Of a DNA stretch of 64,000 bases, positions 1-9,988 are shown piece after piece. Both the position numbers and the translations under genes were made by a program. Numbering within the stretch: the stretch's first letter is position 1; each line of letters starts with the position of its first letter. The notes beneath the pieces are model-generated. The model saw nothing but the letters and a program-made list of their open reading frames with translations, was not told the origin of the DNA and ran no database searches. The stretch comes from Solanum dulcamara (Eukaryota > Streptophyta > Magnoliopsida > Solanales > Solanaceae). The stretch spans positions 9,674,449 through 9,738,448 of the forward strand of contig NC_077244.1 of assembly GCF_947179165.1 (NCBI RefSeq), written 5' to 3'.

Positions 1-700
1 TATCCACAGAGCTATCAAAATATGCAAGCAATTAAGTCATGTGGTAAAGTGTGTAAAATAAATCAAGCTCAAGTTACTCAAAACATCGAATATCATGAAG
101 AGAAGTTATTTGTTGCTTCTATTATTGGAGAATGCAATATAACAACTCAAAATGATGATGAGTGGCATGTTGATAGTGGATGCACACATCATATGACAGA
201 TAACATGACGAACTTTGGACATAAATTATTTTTCCAAAGCCAGACTTGGAGATCCAAAGGGCAAATGAGCGGTTCTTGTTCAAACAAAACAGCAGAAAAG
301 GACAACAAAACTGATGTCCCAACCAAGTTACCTATAGATCTTATCCAACACAATCTCGTCCAATACAACCTCAACAGATGTAAGTTCAATGCAACTCTGC
401 GATAAATTTGGCCATGTAGCACGGGTTTGTAGATCCACATCTCAAGGCTCCACGGCTTCATGGATCCTCGCATCATATCACAACTGATGCTCAAAATCTA
501 ATGCAACCACATGTTTACAATAGACAGTATAAAATAACAACGGGTGATGGTAATGCCATAACAGAACTCACAGAGGCTCAATTAGTCTTGCTTCTCCCTT
601 TCATCAGTTTTCTATCAAAAAATATTATATCTGTTTCACAGTTTTGCAAACAAAATCTATCATCACTTAATCTTATTAGAAGTAAACATTAATTGCTACA
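1..700 (+). pseudogene. Copia-type gag/protease relic
   Basis: Degenerate plus-strand coding remnant of a Ty1/copia polyprotein whose N-terminal part lies outside the window. Around 22-235 the frame reads through the end of a gag zinc-knuckle region (KINQAQV) into VDSGCTHHMTD, the aspartic-protease active-site context of copia elements. Around 390-560, in shifting frames, it reads LCDKFGHVARVC, a second CCHC knuckle, and then a block resembling HITTDAQNL and GDGNAI, the protease region of a different copia lineage. Stops and frameshifts separate the pieces. The same order occurs at 18540-19350 and 22744-23554, so this is one relic family. Not functional. Confidence 0.75.
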
Positions 701-1900
701 TACAAATTTGTTAATCATTCATTGATGTTAGATATACATTTGATCAAATATCTAAACTTATTAGCATAGCAAGATCATGGCAAATTTCACATTATTCGCT
801 GTGAAGTGTGACTAATATGATGCTAGAAAATTACACTTTAGGATGTAAAGCACTCCTTACCAAGTGTGATTTACTCCAGAACAACCTTTGATAATATTGA
901 CAAATAGTACTAGATACTTCTTATGTCCGGTTTGTGTCATATTTTCTATATTAGTTTGTATCAAAAAGAATTTTATACTTCCTTTTTTATAAATAATCTT
1001 TCAATCCCATTAGCTCCTTATCTTTTGTTTAGGAATTACGTTTAATGTGCTGGAGCTAGCAGGCATATTTTTGTAACTTTTGTAAGTATCCTCTGTATGA
1101 CCATCACTGAGGAAACAGACAAAGGGAATGCACTGCTACATACCACTACCCTGATACTTATAACGAAATATTAACCATCGTTATCAATCATATGCCACCA
1201 AGTTAATACTCATGAAAAAATGAATTTTGAGTAAGCTAAAGATCATAGTATTTTGTTTGAATGTGCAATGCAGGAACCTCCGAGTCGATGATCAGGACAT
1301 CGACAAGAATGCTGAAACCAGAATAGTCCGTCACATCCTTGAATTCAACTTTTGATTCTGAAAATCTAATGCCTTGGGAGACATTATCGCTGTCAATGAT
1401 CTGTTACAGGGTCGTGGTCTGAGTTTGGTAACATTGTTCTTTTGTCGTCGTATGTGCAAGTTGTGTGTCTTTCAAAAATATAGATCTCCTTTCTAGTGCC
1501 AGCTGTCATGGTTCTTCTCTCTTTGGTCTACTATCAAAGACAACCTGGCCTATTCTGGCTTCATCAACTCGCACATCATCATGCCCAACCTGAATCCTCT
1601 TTTCGTACTGATTAACATTTCGGGTGCTTAGACTTCTTGCAATGGTATTCAGTGACTAGTTCTTTGTTGCAACTTTATACGCTAAAGAAAGTGGCAATGC
1701 GCCAATGCAAAATCTTTTGGGTTTTGAGAGAAGGAACTGATTACATCAGAAGCAATTTCTGTAATCATCAATGATGAATAGTGCCAATATTGGAAGAAGC
1801 AGGGGAATATTTCATGCTCATGTAGCCAATTTCATCAACTAAACTAGGACAATATGTGTTTAGGCACAAAATAGATGCAAGTCAAAAATCAAAGTACGGA
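701..1900 (+). repeat. Downstream part of the copia relic family, no coding potential
   Basis: No open frame of note. The block is similar to 19360-20220 (and its 4.2-kb copy), and pieces recur at 46790-46946. The stretch 1430-1900 recurs in inverted orientation at 32690-32960 and 34080-34330. It is therefore dispersed repeat sequence. A possible splice-acceptor-like GCAATGCAG precedes a short open stretch at 1273-1355, but I do not recognise the product. Confidence 0.55.
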
Positions 1901-3441
1901 ACTGGTGGCAAAGTAAGCCCATATTTTGGTAACCCGTCCATATTTAATAGGTTAAGTGAGTGATTTTTTAGATGGGTAAATTATGGGATTAAACCCATAA
2001 TCAACCCATAGAAATATGGGTACTCATGGGTAAAATACGGGTTAGCCAAATGGATTAAGCTTCCAAATTTTATTCACTCAAAATTGATGATACCACCAAA
2101 AAGGTTTTAACTTCTCTTTCTTTTTATGTTCTTCATTAAAACTAATTATTCTCCTCTATAATTAAAAAAAATAAAAATTGAAAAGGTGAAGTCTATGGCC
2201 TTCGAAGTCGGGTTTTGGCTCTAAAGTTGGGTTTTGGATCGGGAGTCGAGGTCGGATCCCAAATCTGGTTTGAGATTGGGTCCCAAATTCATCATCGAGG
2301 TCAAATTCGGATTTAAGAGTCGTGCACCTGGTTAGGATTGGGTCCCAATTCAAAAGTTGGATAAGGTTGGGAGTCAAAAGTCAAGATCGTGTCCCGATTT
2401 AAAAGGTGATTCCCAAATCGGGTCTCGGAGTTAGGTGTTGGATCAAAAGTCGAGACCTATATTGGGTGTCAAGGTTGGATCCCGATTCAAAAGTCGAATC
2501 CCAGTTTGAATGTGAGATCTCGATTTGGATCCCGCATTGGGGTCGGGTCCCCAGTTAGATGTTGAAATTGAGTCCCAAATCAGTCGTTGGAGTTGGGGTC
2601 GAGTTTGAATGTTGTGTTTTGGGTCAAGAGTTGAGGTTAGGTCCTAGATCAGGTGTTGGGTTTGGTTCCCGGATCGATAATCAATGTTGGGTGTTGAGGC
2701 CAGGTCTCGGGTCGAAAATTAGGTCCTATGTCGGGTGTCTGGGTCGGATCCTAATTCAAAAAAGGTAGGTCTCAATTTGGATGTCGGGTCCCGATTCAAA
2801 TCCCGAGTCAGGATCGAGTCCTAGTCGTGTGTCGAGATTGAGTCACAAATCAATCATCGGGGTGGGGTTCTGGTGTCGGGGTCAATTCGAGTCCAGTTTA
2901 AATGTTGATTTTCAGGTTAAGAGTAGAGGTTGGGTTCCAGATCAGGTGTCTTCTTTGGATCCTTAATCCATCATAGAGGTCAGGTGTCGTGGTATAATTC
3001 TAATTTACATGTCGGATCTAGGATTGGGTGTTGGGATCGATCTCTATTTTGGATGTTAGGTCTCAAGTCGGGCGTCGAGATCGGGCCCCGAATTAGAGGC
3101 CGGGGGTCAGGTCCCGATTTTGAAAGTCGGGTTCGGAGTTGGGTCCCAGTTTAGCAGTCGCGTCCCTTATTGAGTGTCAGATTTAATTTTATGATAAAAT
3201 AAAATAAAATATTTTCAACATTTTTCATCCAAAAAGAGACTGTAATATTTTCTCCTTATTCAATTTTAAAGTAGAATACCATTTACTTATAAAAATATTG
3301 GCAAATCTGGGTAAATTAGTATCTTACCCAACCCATTTTTACCCATATAAAATATGGGCGGGTTGAATTATTACCCATTTTATGTTGAACCATTCTCAAC
3401 CCGCCCAAATTTGACCCAACCTGCCCTTTTGTTACCACTAC
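1901..3441. mobile_element. hAT-like non-autonomous element
   Basis: This block interrupts the relic family, which is continuous at the inverted copy near 32690-32710. The left end reads CTGGTGGCAAAG and the right end, reverse complemented, reads TAGTGGTAACAAAAGGGC. Both then run into GGGTTGGGT/CGGGTTG-rich sequence, as is common at plant hAT termini. Degenerate 8-bp flanks, GTACGGAA on the left and ACACGACA on the right, both resemble the uninterrupted GCACGAGA in the inverted copy, as expected for an old 8-bp target duplication. No transposase remains. Exact ends are uncertain by a few bases. Confidence 0.6.
2200..3180. repeat. Degenerate GGGTCCCG-type minisatellite inside the hAT-like element
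   Basis: About 1 kb is made of imperfect, variable-length repeats of motifs like TCGGGTCCCGATT, AAAAGTCGGG and GGTGTCGGG, usually 15-40 bases apart. Short open frames on both strands arise from the repeat and have no recognisable domain. GC content is clearly higher than in the flanks. Confidence 0.75.
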
Positions 3442-3840
3442 ACGACAGTAATAATCCAGTTGGAGTAATGGACAGTATAAACAAGTGGAAGTGCTCTTTG
3501 TTTCTCAATTAAAATACTCCTTAAATAGACAAAAGCTACTAATAACTGAACATACACGTCTATTACTCCTAATTATTTTGATCTAAACCGACTCCACTAA
3601 TCCTCCTAAACAATAGCAACAAAGAAATAACTAACCCACATAATAGTTAGTTGCCAACAAACATTGTATAAGTAAAATTTAGTAAATTTATGTAAAAGAA
3701 TAAGCAGATTGCAATTATTTGAGATCCATAAATCGGTACACATACATAGTAATTTGTACCTCATATTAAACTAAACAAAATGTTGACTAATTATCTCATT
3801 TGATTTTCAAACTGAGCGTTGATATATAAATGTTAATGGA
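3442..3840 (-). repeat. Dispersed repeat Q, copy 1 (LTR-like)
   Basis: Similar to 29868-30345 in the same orientation and to 32140-32620 in the opposite orientation. On the minus strand it has a TATTTAAGG TATA-like box upstream of GAGAAACAAAGAGCACTTCC-like sequence, so it may be the U3/R part of an LTR. No paired LTR or target duplication is visible. Confidence 0.5.
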
Positions 3841-4335
3841 ATAATGTTCTCAACCTACCTGCTAGTAACATTTTTAAAAAGAAAATGATCGGGGAGCACC
3901 AAAGAAGCTGGGACACACACAAAGCTCGCTGTTGCTAAAACATTCCACTTGCCCCCACTCCCTTCTACTTTAAGCAAGGCAACCTTCTTCGAATTTGAAT
4001 CATTAGACTTAAACTTTATCAGTTGGCAGTTTTTATATATAATACCAAAGTAGGACGGATATGAAGCTAACTTTTATTAAGTCTTTTGGTGGGGTAAAAC
4101 AATTCCAAATTTCTCCTCTGTGAAGTCGAAGTAATCGATAAGACTATTGGAAAAATCGGTTCTCTAGAAAAGTATCCCATCTCAAAAAACACAATTCCTA
4201 CTCAAAATTTGAGGGAAGACAATTTCTCTCACGGAGTGGTTCCTATTATTTGAATGTTGAACGTTCATCGATTCGGTCTTATAGAGAAAAGAAACAACTT
4301 GTGTTTTTCTATGACCAGATCAAATCCCAGAAAAA
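3841..4335. other. Unassigned intergenic sequence
   Basis: AT-rich sequence with no coding frame or repeat match that I recognise within the window. Confidence 0.4.
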
Positions 4336-4580
4336 AATGAACTACACTAATGCTAGGCTTCACCTAGAAACTACAAGCTTCAAAGCTCTCAAATATTCAA
4401 TTCATCATAATCTAAGTCTTCTAAAATGACAAAAGACTACTATTTATACTAAGAAAATAAAGAAGACACTTTCTTTACAATTTTAACCTTAATGAGATAA
4501 GGGTCTTGTTTGGTTGTCTTTTTTTGTGCATTCTTGAATTTAAGAATGACCATTTGAAAGTTAGAAGTGATTTGAACCCA
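4336..4580 (-). mobile_element. LTR fragment of element K (left side)
   Basis: Nearly the same sequence, from TGAACTACACTAATGC to TTCTTGAATTTAAG, is found at 17058-17278, beside a primer-binding site at 13501-13513. I read the two as remnants of the 3' (left) and 5' (right) LTRs of one minus-strand element. The left copy is truncated, so no target duplication can be checked. Confidence 0.5.
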
Positions 4581-5655
4581 GCTAATTTTACTATATTTTC
4601 AATGAAGTTTGACTTGAAATCTTTGACTCCAAATGAATGTTTATGAAAGCAATGTCTATGATCAAAAGAGAGTCTTATGAAATAAAAAAATGATGAAAAG
4701 ATATGAATGATGGATTCTTTATGGAATAAGGACAATTCTTGCTTATTTGAATTACCAGAGATTTTAATGAGCTATTCTACCGAATATGATGTTTTGAATT
4801 CTCAAGCTATATGTTATAACTATTTTGAAGTATTAAACTATTTTGTGGGATTGATTAGCACCGAATGAGTCATTGAGGTGGGATTCGGTAAGAGAATCCT
4901 AGTAGCAATCCCTTGTCTCATTAACTATGTGCCAACATAGTAGCCTTTGTAGGCTTAGGATAATGGATCCACAAATAGCCCATAAAGTTAAAGTTAAAGA
5001 AATGAATGAATTTGACAGAGTTCTTCCTGGCAAGTAGTCTCCTCATCCAACGTAGGGGGTTATGTTGGATTCCATGTAATTGCTCGCATGATCTTAAATA
5101 TCGGTTATGGTCATCTTCCCACAAAATGAATGCTTTAAAGGATATCTATATGATTGATCATGCATGCATTGCATTATATTTCATAGTACATAAATATCTT
5201 AATGTTTCCTCAATGTTCATACATTCCTACATACTTAGTACAGTTAAAGTACTAACGCATACTCTTTTGCCTACATGATATCACCATGTAGGGACTAGTA
5301 CTCCTCCTCGTTCTCCTCTATGTGGCTAGTTGAGATTTCATCTGAAGTCTATTTTTGGTGAGTTCCCATGTTCCGGGAATAATACTTCTTTATCTTTATA
5401 GCTTATGATATGTTGAGATCTTTAGACACTTACTATGACATTTCTTTCTATTATGATTGAGGGTGAGCTAGGGACTGGTCTTAGCCCCCATTAAATCTAA
5501 AAGTTAGAGGTATTGTTGGACATATGGAAGTTAAAGTTTTACCATGATGATTTTCACTTATTTATTTATTGTCATTACCTATGAAAGGCTAAAAGAATGC
5601 TAAGAGGCTTGTTTGAGGTACTTTTGAGCTCCTCATTTGTCATGTCACGTCAAAG
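4581..5655 (+). mobile_element. Chromovirus-like LTR fragment
   Basis: No protein homology. The sequence follows the plan of the 3' half of the solo LTRs in this window: an AGCACCGAATGAGTC / GGATTCGGTAAGAG block, a CTGGCAAG block, a GTACTAACGC block, then a GC-richer tail ending near CATGTCACGTCA. I infer a diverged chromovirus LTR fragment. The left boundary is not resolved. Confidence 0.4.
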
Positions 5656-5657
5656 CC

Positions 5658-6160
5658 CTACGCTTGAATCATGACAGTTTCATCTTCAAAATGTGTGTCA
5701 ATATACAATAGTGGATTCTCAATCACTTGGTAGCCATCAAGAGGGACTTCATTTCTATCATTCCAAGACACACCATAATGCATTTCACCTTCATTAGTCA
5801 CATCATAATCAAACACGGGATTATTACACATATGTTGATCAACACTAATATCACCTGATAATGGACTATCATTCAAAGAACATGTATCAACAATAGGTGG
5901 ACACAAATTGATTTTAATAGAAGAACTAATTTGGTCATCAATAGGATAAAATAGTGTATCCACATTCTCAACAAGCACATTATCAAGAGATGGCAAAGAA
6001 CTGCATGAAAATGTACTATTATTCAAGGCACAAGTGTCAACACTAGGTGGACACAAATTGATCTTACAAGAAGAATCTATTTGGTCATCAATAGGATCAG
6101 CTAGTGTATGAAAACTCTCGACAAATACATTATCACTATGTGGTAGGATTCATTAAGCTA
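5658..6160 (-). pseudogene. Unidentified ORF with about 50-residue tandem repeats (element K)
   Basis: An open minus-strand frame from about 6160 down to a stop at 5658-5660. It has an imperfect tandem repeat of 150 bp (50 residues). Each unit holds a DNV(F/L)VE motif, a PIDDQI motif, and KINLCPPxVDTC about 12 residues further on; the DNA anchors GGTGGACACAAATTGAT lie at 5896 and 6046. After the repeats comes an acidic tail ending ETVMIQA. The frame is broken upstream by stops just before solo LTR F. I do not recognise the family. It is low-complexity and cysteine-poor apart from the CPP motif, and lies inside a retrotransposon-like unit, so a gag or accessory remnant is likely. Confidence 0.45.
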
Positions 6161-6574
6161 GAATGAAATCAAGCTATCACTTTGTAACACCCCGAATTAT
6201 TTTTTGCAAAGACTCGAACATTTCTCCACGTGTGTGTAGACTCGAACTGAAGGACTTGTAATTATATATATGAGTTAGGATTAATTACTAAGTATTTGAA
6301 GTATGTTAGATATTTTTAGGGGTCATAAGGGATCTCTAACACCAAACCGAGTCCAAAGAATTCCAATCAATTAAGTTTTCGGATGAGTTAGTATAAGGGT
6401 CAACTTCAAACGACCATATCGCCTAAAATATAATGAACTGGGTGGCCCACGACCTACCAAATTAAATGTCTATGAGTCTTCTTTCCAAATCCACCAATAT
6501 TGCAATTTTTGGAGTTTGGAGTCAAAAGTTATGACCATTTTACTACAGACTAGTACTGTAAGAATTTCAGGCCT

Positions 6575-6765
6575 GGGCGACCACTCCAGGAAATTTAGGC
6601 TTGGCGCTCCAGTGGCGCCTGGCGCCACTATAGCGCCAGAAAATAGCCTCAGTAGTTTGTTCCTTGGCGCGACGCACCACTATTAGATGTGTAGGGTTTT
6701 AAGCCTATTTTGGCTTGGTGCTGCAGTGGCGCGACACGCCACTATAGCGCCAGCAAGATTTTTGC
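6575..6765 (+). repeat. GC-rich palindrome cluster in solo LTR F
   Basis: Several short near-palindromes of the type GTGGCGCCTGGCGCCACTAT and GTGGCGCGACACGCCACTAT, each with GCGC cores, upstream of the TATA-like box. The corresponding cluster is present in A (12565-12850), B (16155-16440), C (42830-43100) and G (55265-55415). It stands out against the AT-rich surroundings. Confidence 0.75.
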
Positions 6766-6813
6766 CCAGTTTTCCAAATTTTGAAGAGGGGCAACTTGGA
6801 CATTTTCCCTAAA

Positions 6814-6826
6814 CATATATACACTA
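6814..6826 (+). promoter_or_regulatory. Putative LTR TATA box (F)
   Basis: CATATATACACTA lies about 30 bases upstream of a CT-rich tract, the layout of a plant LTR core promoter. TATATA-type boxes sit at the same place in the other copies (for example ATATATATAA near 12500 on the minus strand in A, and CATATATACC near 55470 in G). Predicted from position and conservation only. Confidence 0.45.
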
Positions 6827-6990
6827 ACATAGGACATTTTGGGATCATTTTTTCAGCCTTCTCACCTCCCAAAAACCCTAATCTTCATCCCCTCTTCTCT
6901 TCCAAACATCTCCATTAAGAAATCCTCTCAAAAGCTCAAGGATTCAAGATCTTCAAGTCAAGTCTTGGTTTCCGGTGAGATGATCTTCAA

Positions 6991-7005
6991 GCAAGGTATG
7001 TAAGG
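6991..7005 (+). promoter_or_regulatory. Conserved splice-donor-like motif in the LTR (F)
   Basis: AAG followed by GTATGTAAGGCTAA matches the plant 5' splice-site consensus. It lies about 150 bases downstream of the predicted transcription start. The same string is found on the LTR sense strand in A, B and C (CTTACATACC on the plus strand) and G, and in the diverged LTR D. Confidence 0.4.
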
Positions 7006-7554
7006 CTAACCTAAAATATGGATTGAGTTCTTCCATATTCCCCATAGATGTGTTGAATGAAAATGGTGAAAAACTTGAACCTCCCATGGAGGTTTTCTTG
7101 AATTTTTCCCAAAATTATAGAAAGATTTTCTTTTTACTATTAATTGATTGATGATTTTCATGACTTGAATTACTAAATAGTTATCTTTCATATTATTGAC
7201 TACAAATGAATTTTTGTATATAAATTCATATGTATTGATGGTGTTCTTGAGTTGAATTTTGTTGAGAGTATGGATTCATGTATTCATTCACATGAACCCA
7301 AGATGAGATTTCTTTTGTCATAATTTATCTTGAGGATGAGATTGATGGTTTTTATATATAATAAAAACAATATTATTTTCATAGTGAAATAAGGTATTCT
7401 TTTACATGAGTTTGATGAAATTGATTTTTTTGAGTTATATGAAAATTGGGATAGTTATGAATGTGAATGGCATAAAAAGAAATGAAACATTGGTAGAGCT
7501 AGAATGTCACTTTTGTTTCTATAAATGAAATATAGAATTAAATAAGGATTTTGG

Positions 7555-7720
7555 AGCAAGATGTTTGATAATGATGTGGATGATGATGTTTGACAACGAT
7601 GTGAATAATGATGTTTGATGATGATGTAAATGGTGATGTTTGATGATGATGTGAGTGATGGTTATCTTTAAACATATGTAGAATGATTGATGAAGAGGTA
7701 TGTTGATGATGATGCTTGAG
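7555..7720 (+). repeat. GATGATG low-complexity tract in LTR F
   Basis: Imperfect repeats of TGTTTGATGATGATGTGAA-like units. The reverse complement (CATCATCATC) appears in LTRs B and C, and the same sense in G, so this is a normal internal part of the LTR family. It gives rise to short histidine-rich or asparagine-rich open frames of no coding meaning. Confidence 0.7.
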
Positions 7721-8689
7721 GTGAAGTGGATTGGAGTCTAATGTGATTATGTGATATGTGATTTGCATAATTTGATTTGATTGGAGTCTTATGAACATTT
7801 TGAAAATAAATGATCTTTTGAGAAGGAGTTTTAAATAAATGATTTGTGAATATTTTTGCATAAACTATTTATACACTATTTTGAGTTTAAAGAGTGATTA
7901 TTTTCAACTATGATTTTAAAAAAGAGTTTAAGCATGAGTCGAGTTTGAGAAGTCTTTTAATTATTTTTGAACATGAGTATTTTGAGTATAAACGAGTTGA
8001 GTATTTTTACATAAAAATGTCTATTTTGAGTTTGAGTTGAAGAGTTGAAATTATGTTTTAAATGCATCTAATATTTTCTGCATTCATTGAGTTGAGATGG
8101 TATCAAATTCAGAAAGAAGAGTTTGATGATTGAAATGAGTTGATTGTGAAAGAAGGTCCAATGAGATAGATGGATTGAGTTTTGAAAAGAGTCCAATGGG
8201 ACTAAATGTGTTGATTTAAAACTAAGTCCTAAGAGACTAAAAGAGTATTTTGAATATTTTACTCACTTGATGGATATGTGCATATTAAGTCTTGGAAGGA
8301 GTATCGAGCACCGAATTGGGTAAGAGTATAGTCCATACTCAAACTCCATAAACTATGCCGCCAACGTAGGAAGGGATTGAACCATTAAAGTCGGATGCTT
8401 CCCATGGGATCGAACCGTTAAAGTTGGATGTTTCCCATTTTATTATCCTGAAATGATAGGACTTGACTGATTGATGGAATCCATGATTAGTTGATTCATT
8501 CATGCCTTGGCAAGGTATGGGTGGACGTGGCAACAATGTGGCTGGTTGTGCATCACCTACTTATAGTTGGTGGGATTGTTGTCGGTTGAGAAACTCCCAA
8601 ATTGAGTAGATTGTGCATGAATTGATTGGTTTGATTGAGTTTGTTGATAATTGAGTTGGATTATATCACATTACTAAGTTCTAATTTGC

Positions 8690-8990
8690 ATATTTATTGA
8701 GTTGAGTCCTTTGACTTGACTGTTGAGTTGATTGTTGAGTTGATGGTATATGATTGGATTGGATTGGATGATATATGATTGGATTGTGTATGATTGGATT
8801 GGAGTAGGTGATATATGGTGGATTGCATTAAATGATATGTGATCAGATAGTGCACGATTGGATTGGATTGAATAGAATGATGTGTGATTGGGTTGAATAG
8901 AGTGGTATGTGATTGGATGGGATCGAATTGTAAATGATTTGATTGAACTGTATTGTACATGATTGGATTGGATTGTATGATATATGATTG
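8690..8990 (+). repeat. TGATTGGATTGG low-complexity tract in LTR F
   Basis: Imperfect repeats of TGATTGGATTGGAT with TATATGATTGG variants. Counterparts lie in the other copies of the LTR (for example CAATCCAATCATA runs at 14280-14410). Part of the LTR, not a gene. Confidence 0.7.
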
Positions 8991-9157
8991 GTCTTTGTCT
9001 AAAAATGTATCCTTACTTTATACTTATGACACTTTCATTGAGTCTCTATTATCTTTCTGAGTTGGGATATTTCAACCAACGTTACTCTTCCTTGAGGTAT
9101 GTTTCATTATGCCATATTACATACTCGTACATTCTATGTACTGACGTCCATTTGGAC

Positions 9158-9178
9158 CTGCATCATTTCATGATGCAG
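9158..9178 (+). promoter_or_regulatory. Perfect 9-bp-stem hairpin near the LTR 3' end (F)
   Basis: CTGCATCAT, loop TTC, ATGATGCAG: a perfect inverted repeat, preceded by GTCCATTTGGAC, itself a 5-bp-stem inverted repeat. It is conserved in G (57482-57502) and, with few changes, in A, B, C and D. A function in the RNA (packaging, polyadenylation or stability) is possible but only inferred. Confidence 0.45.
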
Positions 9179-9739
9179 AGACAGGTTTAAGAGATCGTCA
9201 ATAGGAGCACCATTGAGGATCTATACACATTCAGCGTATTGGTGAGTCCTCCCTTACATTTGAAGGACACCGCTTATGTTATTCTTGCTTCGATTTAGCC
9301 CTTTTCATTTTGATTTGAGGTAGCCATGAACATGTCATTGGCACCAATTAGATAGTAGTGATAGAGGCTTCATAGACTAGACAATGATGGGTCGATTAAG
9401 TATTTTCTTTCCTTGAATTTTTCTTGTCAAACTAATTTAAATGACAAAGATTAGAGTTGATTTGTTGGCCCATGGTCTTTCTTTCTTGAGTTAGAATCAT
9501 TGATTTGGATTGCCCACTAAATTATTTCTTTATTTTAAACTTCCGCTGGTTGATTGATATTGAATGGATGTGTGATTGGACCAAGTGGTTCACTTGGGGA
9601 CCAGCAATGGTCTTCGAGTGCCGGTCACGTCTAGGGTACCCTCTCGGGGCGTGACACACTTATACTCATTTAGCTACTAGACACACAATGAATTTCTAAG
9701 TTTAAGGAAGTGCAAGAGTTAGCATTGTTAACTTGTAGC

Positions 9740-9988
9740 TCATAATATGAAGGTGTCTTCACCTTGGTTGTGCAACTCCTTAGGTTCCTCATCACGACGA
9801 GTAGTACCCTTCAATGGTCTTTCCAACTCATCGGGTGCCATCTCGGTGACAAATTGAATGACCTTTCCAATGTTTCTTTGTATTGAAGAAAATAACTTAT
9901 TTTTTCTCAAAGTACGAGGATCCTGATAGAAAAATGATAACGATCCTTCCACCATACCTATATAGCTCAAGAAATAAGTTAGTGGCAA
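9740..9988 (-). pseudogene. Short ORF of element K, gag-leader-like
   Basis: An open frame of 82 codons on the minus strand, with a GSLSFFYQDPRTLRK stretch followed by EMAPDELERPL and a charged tail RRDEEPKELHNQGED. I associate such MAPDELERP-type openings with the N-terminus of Gypsy gag-like ORFs in Solanaceae repeats, but I cannot confirm that here. It lies between solo LTRs F and A, downstream of the presumed 5' leader of K. Confidence 0.4.

Larger units (their letters stand above)
6183..9656 (+). mobile_element. Solo LTR F (3.47 kb, chromovirus-type)
   Basis: Starts TGTAACACCCCG and ends CGGGGCGTGACA, an imperfect terminal inverted repeat with TG..CA ends. The flanks are a perfect 5-bp target duplication, CACTT at 6178-6182 and 9657-9661. 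There is no internal domain, so this is a solo LTR left by LTR-LTR recombination. The same LTR occurs as A, B, C and G and, diverged, as the pair D/E, whose internal region keeps a chromovirus-type integrase C-terminus. Within it lie a GC-rich palindrome cluster, a TATA-like box, a splice-donor-like site, GATGATG and TGATTGGATTGG low-complexity tracts and a conserved hairpin, annotated separately. It is nested in element K. Confidence 0.9.

Noticed and set aside
7538..7861. Histidine-rich minus-strand frame (HHQHTSSS, HHHPHHYQ)
   Set aside because: Product of the GATGATG low-complexity tract in solo LTR F; the same frame-like string recurs in G at 56056-56259.
6183..9656. A DNA transposon with TGTAACACCCC/GGGGCGTGACA inverted ends
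   Set aside because: 5-bp target duplications, TG..CA ends and the related pair D/E with primer site and polypurine tract show that these are LTRs.
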